Under the pieces are notes generated by a model, which worked only from the letters and a program-made list of their open reading frames with translations, searched no databases and was not told the origin of the DNA. This document shows positions 4,897 through 12,937 of a stretch of DNA of 14,784 bases, piece after piece. The first letter of the stretch is position 1, and every line of letters starts with the position of its first letter. Origin of the DNA: Actinomyces sp. (GTDB lineage Bacteria; Actinomycetota; Actinomycetes; Actinomycetales; Actinomycetaceae); NCBI GenBank assembly GCA_018375675.1, contig JAHACW010000057.1, positions 1-14,784 of the forward strand, written 5' to 3'. The translations under genes and the position numbers were made by a program.

Positions 4897-7829
4897 GCGC
4901 TGATGCCCTCCGGATCGCCGGTTTCTTAGATCCGCGCCGTGCCCTCTCCTTCTTCGAGGAGCTGCCGGGCGGAGCCGAGGTGTGGGCGGGGGACCTGGGG
5001 GCGAGCGCCGACCCCGATCAGGCGCTGCTAGCGGCGATCCGTCTGCACGAGGCCGACCCCGGCCTCGTCCGTTCACTCGTCGATGATGCGCGTGCGCGTG
5101 CTCGCCTGTGCGCCGTCCTGGGTGGTAGCCAGTGGCTGGGTGACTACGTGATCGCCGATCCAGCCCGTGCGCGCGCGATCTGGGAGGATCCTGGCGAGGC
5201 CGCACGGGTCATGCTGGCGTCCGTGGGGGCGACGCGGGGCGAGAGCGGTGTGTTCGTCGCCTCTGAGGATGCCGGGGTGGACGATCTGCGTGGCGCGTAT
5301 CGCCGGGTCCTGCTGTACCTGGCCGCCGATGACCTGACGAGTGACGATCCTGAAGGGCTTATGCCTCAGGTCGGTCGTCGTATCGCCGACCTGGTCGACG
5401 CGACCCTTGAGGCCGGCCTGGCCCTGGCGAGGCGGGACATCGATCCGCAGGGGCTCATCCCCTTTGCCATCATTGCGATGGGTAAGACGGGAGCACGCGA
5501 ACTCAACTACATCTCCGACGTCGATGTCGTCTACGTCGCCGAGACCGGGGTGGACGGGGATGAACGCGTGGCCCTCGAGGTCGCGACGCGCCTGGCGGCG
5601 GCTACCGCCTCCGCATGCTCGGGCCCCGGAACCGAAGCTCCGCTGTGGACGGTGGACGCGAACCTGCGGCCCGAGGGGCGCAATGGAGCGCTCGTGCGCA
5701 CCGTCGAGTCCTACCGCCAGTACTGGGATAAGTGGGCGCAGACCTGGGAGTTCCAGGCGCTGCTCAAGGCGCGTGCCTGCGCGGGAGACGAGGCAGTCGG
5801 ACGCGCCTTCGAAGAAGCCGCGCAGCCCTACGTGTGGAGCGCTGCGACGCGCGAAGGTTTTGTCGAGGCGGCGCGCGCAATGCGTCGTCGCGTGGAGGAC
5901 AACATCTCGCGATCGCACGCGTCGCGTGAGCTCAAGCTGGGGCGCGGCGGCCTGCGCGACGTCGAGTTCACGGTTCAGCTGCTTCAGCTTGTTCACGGTC
6001 GCACCGACGCCTTCCTGCGCGTGAGGTCGACGCTGGACGCGATCGAGGCGCTGCGTGAAGGCGGCTATATGGCACGCAGCGACGCGCATCAGCTCGCCTC
6101 GTGCTACCGATTCCTGCGCGCCGTCGAACACCGCACCCAGCTGCCCCGGATGCGCCGCACGCACCTGATTCCGGACAAGGAACGGGAGCTGCGCGTCCTC
6201 GGGCGTGCGATGGGTCTGGCGCGCTTCCCCGATGCGGAATCGATCAGCGCTGCCATCGACGCGGTTCGCACTCGCGTCCGCGCTCTGCACGAGGACGTCT
6301 TTTACCGCCCGATCATCGCCGCAACGGCGTCGCTCAGCGAAGATGAGGTGTCCCTGCATGCGGATGGCGCGCGCGACCGCTTGGCCGCGATTGGCTACCG
6401 GGATCCGGCGGGAGCGCTGACGCACATCGGAGCCCTCACGCAGGGGACGAGCAGGCGCGCGGCGATTCAACGCCACCTGCTGCCGGTGTTCATCTCGTGG
6501 CTCGCCGGAGGGGCCGACCCCGACATGGGACTCCTGAACTTCCGCATCCTGTCCGAGGACATTGGCGATTCGCACTGGTACCTCGCGCTTTTGCGTGACT
6601 CGGGCGTGGCCGCCCACAGGCTCACGACCATGCTCCCGAACTCGCGCTGGATCGCCGAGGCCCTCGCAAAACGTCCCGAGGCCGTGGCGTGGCTCGACGA
6701 TGACGCTGAGCTGGCGCCGCGCGAGCTGCATCGGCTAGCACGGGAAGTAGCAGCCCTCATTGATCGTCACGATGAGGCGACGGAGGCTGCCGCGCGCGTA
6801 CGGGCAGTACGTACGCGTGAGCTCACGCGCTGTGCAATGGGCGACCTGTTGGGTGGCGTCGATCCTCGCGGGAATGCGATCGCCGACGCTACGGATGCGG
6901 CAATTCTCGGAGCCCTCGCCATCGCGCAGCGCGAGGAAGCCGAGCGGTGGGGCCAGGAACGGGCGGCCATCGTGTTTGTTGCGATGGGCCGCTACGGCGG
7001 ACGCGAGTGCTCGTACGCCTCGGACGCCGACGTGATTGCCCTACACGAGGCCGTCGGGGGTGCCACCGAAGCGGAGGCGGCGGCCAGCGCGACGACGATC
7101 GTCAACCGAGTGAAGAATCTCCTGGGATCGGCGACCAACCAGCTGGGTATTGTCGTCGACCTCGACCTGCGCCCCGAGGGCAAGAACGGCCCAATGAGCC
7201 GCACGATCGAGTCGCATCGCGAGTACGCGCAGCGGTGGGCCTCCACCTGGGAGCGCCAGGCGGCGGTGCGTGCGCGCCCAATCGGTGAGGGAAGCCTCGC
7301 CGATTCTGCGCGGGCACTGTTCGATGAACTCGCCTATGGGGGAGTGACTGAGTCGGATGTGCGAGACATTCGCTTGCTCAAAGCCCGCATGGAGAACGAG
7401 CGTTTGCCGCGCGGCATTGAGCCCGCTCGCCACGTGAAGCTCGGCCCCGGTGGCCTCACAGACGTGGAGTGGACGATCCAGCTCATCCAGATGCGTGCTG
7501 GAATGAACAACCCCGCACTGCGTACGCCCTCGACGACGCAGGCGATCCTGAGCGCTCAGGAGCACAAGCTGATCAGTGCTCAAGACGCGCAGACTCTTCT
7601 CGATGCTTGGGACATGGCCACCCGTATTCGCGCGGCCAACACGCTGGCGAGCGGGCGTATGAGCGGTGTGAAGCTCGACGTCTTGCCTCGTGACAGCGCG
7701 GAGCTGCGTGCTCTCGCAGCGATCCTCGGGTACGGTAGCGGCGGGCTGAATGCCCTCGAAGACGACTGGCTGCGCGCTGGACGCAAAGCGCGCGCCGTCA
7801 TGGAACGACTTTTCTGGGAGCAGCAGTGA
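4893..7829 (+). CDS. glnE: Bifunctional glutamine synthetase adenylyltransferase/adenylyl-removing enzyme
   Basis: A 978-residue protein that attaches AMP to, and removes it from, a glutamine synthetase tyrosine in response to nitrogen status. Two nucleotidyltransferase domains are visible. The N-terminal (adenylyl-removing) domain has MGKTGARELNYISDVD with D209 and D211. The C-terminal (adenylylating) domain has MGRYGGRECSYASDAD with D711 and D713. Each is followed by a paired helical segment: LKLGRGGLRDVEFTVQ, and later VKLGPGGLTDVEWTIQ. The GTG start at 4893 overlaps the glnA2 stop (GTGA). A longer frame from 4827 would run deep into glnA2 and is rejected. The next gene also begins inside the glnE stop codon. 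The adjacent GlnA2 lacks the target tyrosine, so the substrate is probably a GlnA1 encoded elsewhere. Confidence 0.95.
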   Translation: MSADALRIAGFLDPRRALSFFEELPGGAEVWAGDLGASADPDQALLAAIRLHEADPGLVRSLVDDARARARLCAVLGGSQWLGDYVIADPARARAIWEDPGEAARVMLASVGATRGESGVFVASEDAGVDDLRGAYRRVLLYLAADDLTSDDPEGLMPQVGRRIADLVDATLEAGLALARRDIDPQGLIPFAIIAMGKTGARELNYISDVDVVYVAETGVDGDERVALEVATRLAAATASACSGPGTEAPLWTVDANLRPEGRNGALVRTVESYRQYWDKWAQTWEFQALLKARACAGDEAVGRAFEEAAQPYVWSAATREGFVEAARAMRRRVEDNISRSHASRELKLGRGGLRDVEFTVQLLQLVHGRTDAFLRVRSTLDAIEALREGGYMARSDAHQLASCYRFLRAVEHRTQLPRMRRTHLIPDKERELRVLGRAMGLARFPDAESISAAIDAVRTRVRALHEDVFYRPIIAATASLSEDEVSLHADGARDRLAAIGYRDPAGALTHIGALTQGTSRRAAIQRHLLPVFISWLAGGADPDMGLLNFRILSEDIGDSHWYLALLRDSGVAAHRLTTMLPNSRWIAEALAKRPEAVAWLDDDAELAPRELHRLAREVAALIDRHDEATEAAARVRAVRTRELTRCAMGDLLGGVDPRGNAIADATDAAILGALAIAQREEAERWGQERAAIVFVAMGRYGGRECSYASDADVIALHEAVGGATEAEAAASATTIVNRVKNLLGSATNQLGIVVDLDLRPEGKNGPMSRTIESHREYAQRWASTWERQAAVRARPIGEGSLADSARALFDELAYGGVTESDVRDIRLLKARMENERLPRGIEPARHVKLGPGGLTDVEWTIQLIQMRAGMNNPALRTPSTTQAILSAQEHKLISAQDAQTLLDAWDMATRIRAANTLASGRMSGVKLDVLPRDSAELRALAAILGYGSGGLNALEDDWLRAGRKARAVMERLFWEQQ

Positions 7830-8497
7830 AGATTGTGCTGGTACGGCACGGACAGACCCCCGCGAATCGCCTCGGTGCGCTCGATACGGTGCGCCCCGGC
7901 CTCGGGCTGACTCCCGAAGGACTCCTCCAGGCGCAGCGCCTCGCGGACCGCTGGGAGTCCGAGGTCGCGCCGCCTCCGACCGTCATCGCTCTGTCTGGCC
8001 TCGAGCGCACGCGCCTGACCGCGGCCCCGCTGGCGAGCCGGTACGGGCTGACCCCGCAGGTGCAGCCCGGCATCCGCGAGCTGCGTTCCGGTGACCTCGA
8101 GATGGCGGCCGACCCGGGCTCGCAGTCTCTCTATGTGCGCACGACCCTGTCGTGGTGTGCCGGGGACTTGGATAATCGCATGCCCGGCGGCGAAAACGGG
8201 CGCGAGGCCCTGGCTCGCTCGCTGGAGACCGTGCGTCGCGTGGGCCTGGCCGCGCGCGAACAGGCGGGGGATGAGGCCGTCGCGGTGTTTGTCATCCACG
8301 GTGCACTCACGCGCCTGCTGGCCACGTGGCTGTCCTCCGACATCGACGAGGACCTCGTCTCCAAGCACTTCATGTCCAACACGGGCACGTCCACCTTCGA
8401 GTGGGCGCCCGACTTCGCCCCTGCCTCGGCCGACGAACTGGTGAAGGGACTCCGCGCCCTCACCTGGAACGACCGTCCCCTCGATCAGTGGTTGTGA
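7826..8497 (+). CDS. Histidine phosphatase (phosphoglycerate mutase-like) superfamily protein
   Basis: 223 residues in the branch-1 histidine phosphatase fold. R7-H8-G9 in LVRHGQT supplies the phospho-accepting histidine. R61 in SGLERTRLTA, E85 in IRELRSGDLE and the second histidine H158 in VIHGALTRLL complete the usual catalytic pocket. The substrate cannot be predicted: members act on phosphosugars, cobalamin intermediates, phosphoproteins and nucleotides. The GTG start overlaps the glnE stop by 4 bp, so it is probably translationally coupled to glnE. The 3' end overlaps the convergent minus-strand gene by 13 bp. Dependable as a family call only. Confidence 0.88.
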   Translation: MKIVLVRHGQTPANRLGALDTVRPGLGLTPEGLLQAQRLADRWESEVAPPPTVIALSGLERTRLTAAPLASRYGLTPQVQPGIRELRSGDLEMAADPGSQSLYVRTTLSWCAGDLDNRMPGGENGREALARSLETVRRVGLAAREQAGDEAVAVFVIHGALTRLLATWLSSDIDEDLVSKHFMSNTGTSTFEWAPDFAPASADELVKGLRALTWNDRPLDQWL

Positions 8498-8730
8498 GAC
8501 GATTCGCCGCCTGAGTCCTTATCGGGCGCGACGAAAGCTGACACCTCGTAGGGGAACGATCGGTATGTGAAGTAGTTCTCCAGGTAGGACAGGTGATCCT
8601 CGCACGCGAGCCACGTCTTCGTGCGCCCGCGATGGATCGCGGGATTGCGCCAGTCGATCCGGTAGATCGCGGCGTTCGTGCATTCGCGCGCCGAGCAGAT
8701 GCCCGATGCAGCTTCGACTCCCAGTGCCAT
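8485..8730 (-). CDS. Small putative zinc-binding protein of unknown function
   Basis: 81 residues. C12 and C17 (C-X4-C) pair with C43 and H46 (C-X2-H, in WLACEDH), suggesting a single zinc site. The centre reads IDWRNPAIHRGRTKTW. I recall similar small actinobacterial proteins, sometimes given doubtful names such as acetone carboxylase, but I cannot verify this, and no carboxylase function is supported at this length. Evidence that it is real: an excellent RBS (GGAGG, 5 nt before ATG), a codon pattern like its neighbours, and four spaced zinc-ligand residues. It converges on the histidine phosphatase, with a 13-bp overlap at 8485-8497, and its start is only 32 bp from the divergent SixA-like gene. 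No signal peptide or membrane segment is seen. Confidence 0.78.
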   Translation of the reverse strand: MALGVEAASGICSARECTNAAIYRIDWRNPAIHRGRTKTWLACEDHLSYLENYFTYRSFPYEVSAFVAPDKDSGGESSHNH

Positions 8731-8735
8731 GGTGT

Positions 8736-8740
8736 CCTCC
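8736..8740 (-). promoter_or_regulatory. RBS of the minus-strand putative zinc-binding gene
   Basis: Read on the minus strand this is GGAGG, followed by ACACC and then the ATG at 8730-8728. It lies inside the likely promoter region of the divergent gene at 8763, so the two 5' regions overlap. Confidence 0.7.
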
Positions 8741-8749
8741 CCGTGCCGT

Positions 8750-8755
8750 TACGCT
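8750..8755 (+). promoter_or_regulatory. Putative -10 box (TACGCT) of the SixA-like gene
   Basis: TACGCT fits TANNNT and ends 7 nt before ATG 8763. No Shine-Dalgarno sequence lies before that ATG, so a leaderless transcript is plausible. No -35 is evident. Confidence 0.4.
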
Positions 8756-8762
8756 TGGAAGT

Positions 8763-9245
8763 ATGCCAACCCTCGTTCTCGTTCGCCACGCACAGGCCGC
8801 ATATTCCTACCCCGATCACGCTCGCCCCCTGACGCGCGCGGGCGTCGACCAGGCTGCGCGCCTCGGCGGCGTTCTGTCCCGCGAGATCGGTGCATTCGAT
8901 GCGGCCGTGTGCTCGGACGCGACGCGCGCCCAGCAGACGTTTGCCCAGATCAGCCAGCGTGTGTCGATTCATGAGAGCTGGTTCGACCGCGGTGTCTACA
9001 ACGCCGACGAGGAAGACATCGTGACCCTGGCGCGCACCTTCGAGGGGACCAGTGCACTCATTGTCGGTCACGAGCCCACTATCTCCGGCGCGGGCTACGT
9101 CCTGGCTTGCGAGGACGATCGGTCAGAGGTCGCTCACGGAGTGCCCACGGCGACCGCTCTCGTCCTCACCTTCGACGGATCCTGGGAGGATCTGGCCCCC
9201 TCGAGCTGCGCCCTGCGCGTGGTGCTGACCCCACCCGCCCGATAG
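8763..9245 (+). CDS. SixA-like phosphohistidine phosphatase family protein
   Basis: 160 residues, the usual size of SixA-type proteins, which remove phosphate from histidine residues of phosphorelay or phosphotransferase proteins. R8-H9-A10 in LVRHAQA, followed by the typical [13 protein letters not shown] segment, is the N-terminal active site. R55 in [10 protein letters not shown]71 and the second histidine H103 in [11 protein letters not shown] complete it. The start at 8763 is chosen because homology begins [10 protein letters not shown] and a -10-like box precedes it. An upstream in-frame ATG at 8706 would add 19 residues unlike the family and would cover the divergent gene's 5' end. The actual substrate is not known from sequence. 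The next gene is 148 bp away, so this looks monocistronic. Confidence 0.87.
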   Translation: MPTLVLVRHAQAAYSYPDHARPLTRAGVDQAARLGGVLSREIGAFDAAVCSDATRAQQTFAQISQRVSIHESWFDRGVYNADEEDIVTLARTFEGTSALIVGHEPTISGAGYVLACEDDRSEVAHGVPTATALVLTFDGSWEDLAPSSCALRVVLTPPAR

Positions 9246-9249
9246 GGCA

Positions 9250-9270
9250 GGGGACCGCGGATGCGGCCCC
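9250..9270 (+). terminator. Weak hairpin after the SixA-like gene, possible terminator
   Basis: GGGGACCGC (9250-9258) faces GCGGCCCC (9263-9270) across a GGAT loop, giving seven pairs and one A-C mismatch, 5 bp after the stop codon. No T-run follows. The rest of 9271-9353 shows no gene or clear motif. Confidence 0.25.
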
Positions 9271-9353
9271 GGCCTCGTCCCATCTCCCTGTGACTGTGTT
9301 TACGTTTGTCCACGTGACGCCCGCCCGGATGCGGATGGGGGCCGCACACGCGT

Positions 9354-9359
9354 TAGAAT
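9354..9359 (+). promoter_or_regulatory. Putative -10 box (TAGAAT) for the yebC-pdxS-pdxT-ruvC unit
   Basis: TAGAAT is a good match to TANNNT and lies 35 bp before the yebC ATG, leaving room for a short leader with the GGGAG RBS at 9384-9388. The -35 region is not recognisable. It is the only promoter candidate I see before the tightly packed genes that follow. Confidence 0.5.
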
Positions 9360-9393
9360 ATGGCGGTATCTATCCACCCAACAGGGAGAAGTG

Positions 9394-10155
9394 ATGTCGG
9401 GACACTCTAAGTGGGCGACCACCAAGCATAAGAAGGCCGCTATTGACGCCAAGCGCGGCAAGCTCTTCGCGCGCCTCATCAAGAACATTGAGGTTGCAGC
9501 TCGCACGGGCGGCGGCGACCCCGCCGGCAACCCGACCCTGTACGACGCCATCCAGAAGGCGAAGAAGAACTCCGTCCCCGCCGACAACATCGACCGCGCC
9601 GTCAAGCGTGGCTCCGGTGCCGAGGCCGGTGGCGCCAACTACGAGACCATCATGTACGAGGGCTACGGCCCCAACGGCGTCGCCTTCCTGGTGGAGTGTC
9701 TGACGGATAACCGCAACCGCGCCGCCTCCGACGTTCGCCTGGGCTTCACCCGCCACGGCGGATCGCTGGCCGACCCCGGTTCGGTGGCCTACCTGTTCTC
9801 TCGTCGCGGCATCGTTGAGGTGCCCGCCGCCGACGGTGTGGACGAGGAATCCATCATGATGGCCGTCCTGGACGCGGGCGCCGAAGAGGTCGAGGACGCC
9901 GGTGAGCTCTTCATCGTCGAGTCCGACCCCAAGGACGTCGTTGCCGTGCGTACTGCCCTGCAGGATGCTGGCATCGATTACGACTCCGCCGAAGTCCAGT
10001 TCGTCGCCTCCACCGAGGTTGAGCTCGACCTTGAGGGCGCCCTCAAGGTCAACAAGCTCATCGACGCCCTCGAGGACTCCGACGACGTGCAGAACATCTA
10101 CACGAACATGTCCCTGTCGGACGAGGTTCGTGCCCAGCTGGAAGAGCAGGAGTGA
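9394..10155 (+). CDS. yebC: YebC/PmpR family protein (TACO1-like)
   Basis: 253 residues. The N-terminus [18 protein letters not shown] is diagnostic of the YebC family, followed by [45 protein letters not shown] and RGGSL-like [18 protein letters not shown]. Members were described as transcriptional regulators; more recent work links YebC-type proteins to translation of proline-rich stretches by the ribosome. The ATG at 9394 is preferred over the adjacent in-frame GTG at 9391 because GGGAG (9384-9388) then has 5-nt spacing. The stop is 2 bp before the pdxS ATG, so the genes are almost certainly co-transcribed. Proximity to ruvC is conserved in many bacteria. Confidence 0.96.
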   Translation: MSGHSKWATTKHKKAAIDAKRGKLFARLIKNIEVAARTGGGDPAGNPTLYDAIQKAKKNSVPADNIDRAVKRGSGAEAGGANYETIMYEGYGPNGVAFLVECLTDNRNRAASDVRLGFTRHGGSLADPGSVAYLFSRRGIVEVPAADGVDEESIMMAVLDAGAEEVEDAGELFIVESDPKDVVAVRTALQDAGIDYDSAEVQFVASTEVELDLEGALKVNKLIDALEDSDDVQNIYTNMSLSDEVRAQLEEQE

Positions 10156-10157
10156 AC

Positions 10158-11060
10158 ATGAGCGATTCGACCGCTAAGCGCGAAGTCGGCACCCCGCAGG
10201 TCAAGCGCGGTATGGCCCAGATGCTCAAGGGTGGCGTCATCATGGACGTCGTTACCCCCGAGCAGGCGAAGATCGCCGAGGACGCGGGCGCCGTGGCCGT
10301 CATGGCCCTCGAGCGCGTCCCCGCCGACATTCGCGCCCAGGGCGGCGTGGCCCGCATGTCCGACCCCGACCTGATCGAAGGCATCATCGAGGCCGTGTCG
10401 ATCCCCGTGATGGCCAAGGCTCGCATCGGTCACTTCGTTGAGGCGCAGGTTCTGCAGTCCCTCGGCGTCGACTACATCGACGAGTCCGAGGTCCTGACCC
10501 CCGCCGACTACACCCACCACATCGACAAGTGGAATTTCACCGTTCCCTTCGTCTGCGGTGCGACCAACCTCGGCGAGGCGCTGCGCCGCATCAACGAGGG
10601 CGCGGCCATGATCCGCTCCAAGGGCGAGGCCGGCACCGGCGACGTTTCGAACGCGACGACGCACATGCGTAAGATCCGCGACGAGATCCGCCACCTGACC
10701 TCCCTGCCCGAGGACGAGCTCTACGTCGCGGCTAAGGAACTGCAGGCCCCCTACGAGCTCGTCGCCGAGGTTGCCCGCGAGGGTCGCCTCCCGGTCGTGC
10801 TCTTCACGGCCGGCGGCATCGCCACCCCCGCCGACGCTGCCATGATGATGCAGCTGGGCGCCGAGGGCGTCTTCGTTGGTTCGGGCATCTTCAAGTCCGG
10901 CGACCCCGCCAAGCGCGCGGCCGCCATCGTCAAGGCCACGACCTTCTACGACGATCCGTCCGTCATCGCCGAGGTCTCCCGTGGCCTGGGCGAGGCCATG
11001 GTCGGCATTAACGTCGACGACCTGCCGGTCGATCACCGCCTCGCGGAGCGCGGATGGTGA
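10158..11060 (+). CDS. pdxS: Pyridoxal 5'-phosphate synthase subunit PdxS
   Basis: 300 residues. The synthase (lyase) subunit makes PLP from ribose 5-phosphate, glyceraldehyde 3-phosphate and ammonia delivered by PdxT. The conserved start of the barrel is [30 protein letters not shown], with D30. K87 in [10 protein letters not shown] forms the Schiff base with the sugar, and K155 in [12 protein letters not shown] is the second catalytic lysine. [19 protein letters not shown] and [12 protein letters not shown] segments bind phosphate near the C-terminus. ATG 10158 is preferred because GGAG at 10149-10152 has 5-nt spacing; GTG 10152, overlapping the yebC stop, is the alternative and adds two residues. 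The 3' end overlaps pdxT by 7 bp. Confidence 0.97.
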   Translation: MSDSTAKREVGTPQVKRGMAQMLKGGVIMDVVTPEQAKIAEDAGAVAVMALERVPADIRAQGGVARMSDPDLIEGIIEAVSIPVMAKARIGHFVEAQVLQSLGVDYIDESEVLTPADYTHHIDKWNFTVPFVCGATNLGEALRRINEGAAMIRSKGEAGTGDVSNATTHMRKIRDEIRHLTSLPEDELYVAAKELQAPYELVAEVAREGRLPVVLFTAGGIATPADAAMMMQLGAEGVFVGSGIFKSGDPAKRAAAIVKATTFYDDPSVIAEVSRGLGEAMVGINVDDLPVDHRLAERGW

Positions 11061-11647
11061 CCATCGGCGTTCTCGCCCTGCAGGGCGACGTCGCAGAGCA
11101 CGTGCGGGCGCTGGAAAACTCCGGCGCCCGCGCGCTGCTTGTGCGTAGGGTTTCTGAGCTCGACCAGGTCGATGGCCTGGTCATCCCGGGTGGCGAGTCG
11201 ACGACCATGTCGAACCTGCTGCTCTCCTTCGGACTGTTTGATGAGCTGCACGACCGCATCGCCTCAGGCCTGCCGGTCTACGGCACGTGCGCGGGCATGA
11301 TTATGCTCGCCTCGTCCATTCTCGATGGGCGTGAGGATCAGCGTTCCTTCGGCGCACTCGACATGGTCGTGCGCCGTAATGCCTTTGGTCGTCAGGTCGA
11401 TTCTTACGAGGAAGACCTGGAGGTTGCGGGTGTTGAGGGAGGTCCCTTCCACGCCGTGTTCATCCGCGCTCCGTGGGTTGAGTCGGTGGGCGAGGGGGTC
11501 GAGGTTATCGCGCGCGCCGGCAACAGCGCCGACGGCCCGATCGTCGCGGTGCGACGCGGCAACGTCATGGCGACATCCTTCCATCCCGAGGTGGGCGGAG
11601 ACGATCGTATTCACGCGATGTTCGTCGATATGGTGGCGCGCGCCTGA
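11054..11647 (+). CDS. pdxT: Pyridoxal 5'-phosphate synthase glutaminase subunit PdxT
   Basis: 197 residues. A class I glutamine amidotransferase that hydrolyses glutamine and channels ammonia to PdxS. The oxyanion-hole segment is IPGGESTTM at 44-52, the catalytic nucleophile is C79 in VYGTCAGM, and the His-Glu pair is H177 and E179 in SFHPEVG. N-terminal [13 protein letters not shown] is typical. Its ATG lies inside the last codons of pdxS (7-bp overlap), consistent with translational coupling and the 1:1 complex. Its TGA shares one base with the ruvC ATG (TGATG). Confidence 0.97.
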   Translation: MVTIGVLALQGDVAEHVRALENSGARALLVRRVSELDQVDGLVIPGGESTTMSNLLLSFGLFDELHDRIASGLPVYGTCAGMIMLASSILDGREDQRSFGALDMVVRRNAFGRQVDSYEEDLEVAGVEGGPFHAVFIRAPWVESVGEGVEVIARAGNSADGPIVAVRRGNVMATSFHPEVGGDDRIHAMFVDMVARA

Positions 11648-12276
11648 TGCGCGTCATGGGCATCGACCCGGGCCTGACGCGCTGCGGCCTCGGCGTCGTC
11701 GACGTCGATGCGTCGCGGCGTGCCTCGCTCGTGTACGTCGGCGTCGCCCGCACCGACAAGGACCTGGCGACGCACTTCCGGCTGCGCACGATCGCGGACG
11801 CGATCGATAGCGTCATCGAGCGCTACGAGCCCGAGGTCGTCGCCATCGAACGCGTCTTCGCGCAGGACAACCTGCAATCGGTGACCACTACGATGCAGGT
11901 CATGGGCGCGGCGATGACGTGCGTCGGTCGCGCCGGCCTGCCGATGGCCGTCCACACGCCCTCCGAGGTGAAGTCCGCCGTCTCCGGCAACGGCAACGCG
12001 GACAAGGCGCAGGTGCAGGCGATGGTCGCGCGCATCCTCGGCCTCGCCAAGGCTCCCAAGCCCGCGGACGCCGCGGACGCTCTGGCCATTGCGATTACGC
12101 ACGCCTGGCGGGGGACCGGCTTGCTCGGTGCTCCCGAGGACTCGTCGGTCGCAGTGTCGATCTCGGGTCGCTTGACCGCGCGTGGGTCCATGACGCCCGC
12201 CCAGAAGGCGTGGGCCGAGGCCCAGGCCGCGCAACGCCGAACGGGTGCCGTCGATCCGAGGCGCAGGCGCGGCTAG
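11647..12276 (+). CDS. ruvC: Holliday junction resolvase RuvC
   Basis: 209 residues. A metal-dependent endonuclease that cuts Holliday junctions bound by RuvAB. The four acidic catalytic residues are in place: D7 in GIDPGLTRCG, E68 in VAIERVF, and D141 and D144 in ADAADALAIA. The C-terminus runs on past the catalytic core, giving a basic, alanine-rich tail of roughly 50 residues that ends PRRRRG. The first ATG at 11647 overlaps the pdxT stop by one base; ATG 11656 is possible but would leave only three residues before D7. The TAG stop lies inside the putative ruvA -10 box. By spacing, ruvC belongs to the yebC-pdxST transcript. Confidence 0.96.
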   Translation: MRVMGIDPGLTRCGLGVVDVDASRRASLVYVGVARTDKDLATHFRLRTIADAIDSVIERYEPEVVAIERVFAQDNLQSVTTTMQVMGAAMTCVGRAGLPMAVHTPSEVKSAVSGNGNADKAQVQAMVARILGLAKAPKPADAADALAIAITHAWRGTGLLGAPEDSSVAVSISGRLTARGSMTPAQKAWAEAQAAQRRTGAVDPRRRRG

Positions 12277-12279
12277 AAT
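12274..12279 (+). promoter_or_regulatory. Putative -10 box (TAGAAT) of the ruvAB promoter
   Basis: TAGAAT overlaps the ruvC stop codon. A -35-like TCGATC lies at 12251-12256 with a 17-nt spacer (three of six matches to TTGACA). The start point would fall near 12286, inside the LexA-like box, a normal arrangement for a repressed promoter. Confidence 0.55.
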
Positions 12280-12294
12280 CGTACATATGTTCGC
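12279..12294 (+). promoter_or_regulatory. Probable LexA (SOS) box upstream of ruvAB
   Basis: TCGTAC-ATAT-GTTCGC matches the actinobacterial/Gram-positive SOS consensus TCGAAC-N4-GTTCGA at 10 of 12 specified bases, with the inner CGNAC-N4-GTTCG intact except for one base. It abuts the -10 box and precedes two genes that are SOS-regulated in many bacteria. Consensus is known from other species; binding here is inferred. Confidence 0.7.
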
Positions 12295-12310
12295 CCGCGC
12301 GTGCGGGTGA
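12291..12310 (+). other. Hairpin in the ruvA 5' leader
   Basis: TCGCCCGC (12291-12298) pairs with GCGGGTGA (12303-12310) across the loop GCGT, eight pairs including one G-T. No T-run follows, so it is not a terminator. The RBS at 12321-12326 is outside the stem. It may stabilise or structure the leader, or be incidental in GC-rich DNA. Confidence 0.35.
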
Positions 12311-12331
12311 CCCGTGAACGAAAGGAACGCA

Positions 12332-12937
12332 GTGATCTCCATTCTGCGCGGCACAGTCGCGAGCGTCGGCCTCGACCACATCGACATCGTGGTGGGGGGC
12401 ATCGGCTTCCGCGTGCACGTGACGCCCGCCTTCGCGCAGGGTGCCCCGCGTGATCAGGAGATGACTGTGTTCACGTCGATGATCGTGCGCGAAGACTCGA
12501 TGACGCTCTACGGCTTTGAGTCCGCGGATGAACGCGACGTGTTCACGAAGCTCCTGTCTGTCTCGGGTATCGGCCCGAAGATCGCGCTGGCAGCCCTGGC
12601 GGTCCTGCGCCCCGACGACCTGCGCCGCGCGGTGCGTGACCAGGACCTGACGGCCCTTCAGCGTATTCCTGGCGTGGGCAAGAAGTCGGCGCAGCGTATG
12701 GCCCTCGAAATCGGGGACAAGCTGGGCACCCCCGCAGCGCTGCCGGGCGCAGAAACGGCGGCCGCTGCCGCACCCACCGAGGACGCCGTGGCCTCTGAGG
12801 TCAGCGCCGCCCTGGTCGGCCTCGGTTGGTCCGAGGCCCAGGCGGCTAAGGCCATCGAGAAGCTTGCGGGCAGCGGGCTCGGTGCCTCCGACATGCTGCG
12901 TGCCGCCCTCGTAACGCTGGGAGGCGGACGTGGCTGA
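12332..12937 (+). CDS. ruvA: Holliday junction branch migration protein RuvA
   Basis: 201 residues. RuvA tetramers bind the four-way junction and load the RuvB motor. Domain I (OB fold) spans about 1-62, beginning [12 protein letters not shown]. Domain II has two helix-hairpin-helix motifs, [10 protein letters not shown] with G79 and G81, and [12 protein letters not shown] with G114 and G116. An alanine-rich linker lies at about 134-152. Domain III (155-198) contacts RuvB and contains [15 protein letters not shown]. The GTG at 12332 is chosen because family proteins begin M-I-S-x-L-R-G and AAAGGA lies 5 nt upstream; the in-frame GTG at 12314 would add six residues. The 3' end overlaps ruvB by 8 bp. 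Confidence 0.96.
   Translation: MISILRGTVASVGLDHIDIVVGGIGFRVHVTPAFAQGAPRDQEMTVFTSMIVREDSMTLYGFESADERDVFTKLLSVSGIGPKIALAALAVLRPDDLRRAVRDQDLTALQRIPGVGKKSAQRMALEIGDKLGTPAALPGAETAAAAAPTEDAVASEVSAALVGLGWSEAQAAKAIEKLAGSGLGASDMLRAALVTLGGGRG

Noticed and set aside
5073..6731. A 552-codon minus-strand open frame inside glnE
   Set aside because: Same cause: antisense shadow of a strongly conserved gene, low-complexity Arg/Ala/Gly composition, no family resemblance.
6795..6817. Inverted repeat CGCGTAC...GTACGCG in glnE
   Set aside because: A short 7-bp arm within coding sequence rich in CG and GTAC, encoding Arg/Val repeats; no sign of an operator or mobile-element end.
8706..8762. Upstream in-frame ATG for the SixA-like gene
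   Set aside because: The extra 19 residues do not resemble the family and would cover the start and RBS of the divergent gene; ATG 8763 has a -10-like box at the right distance.
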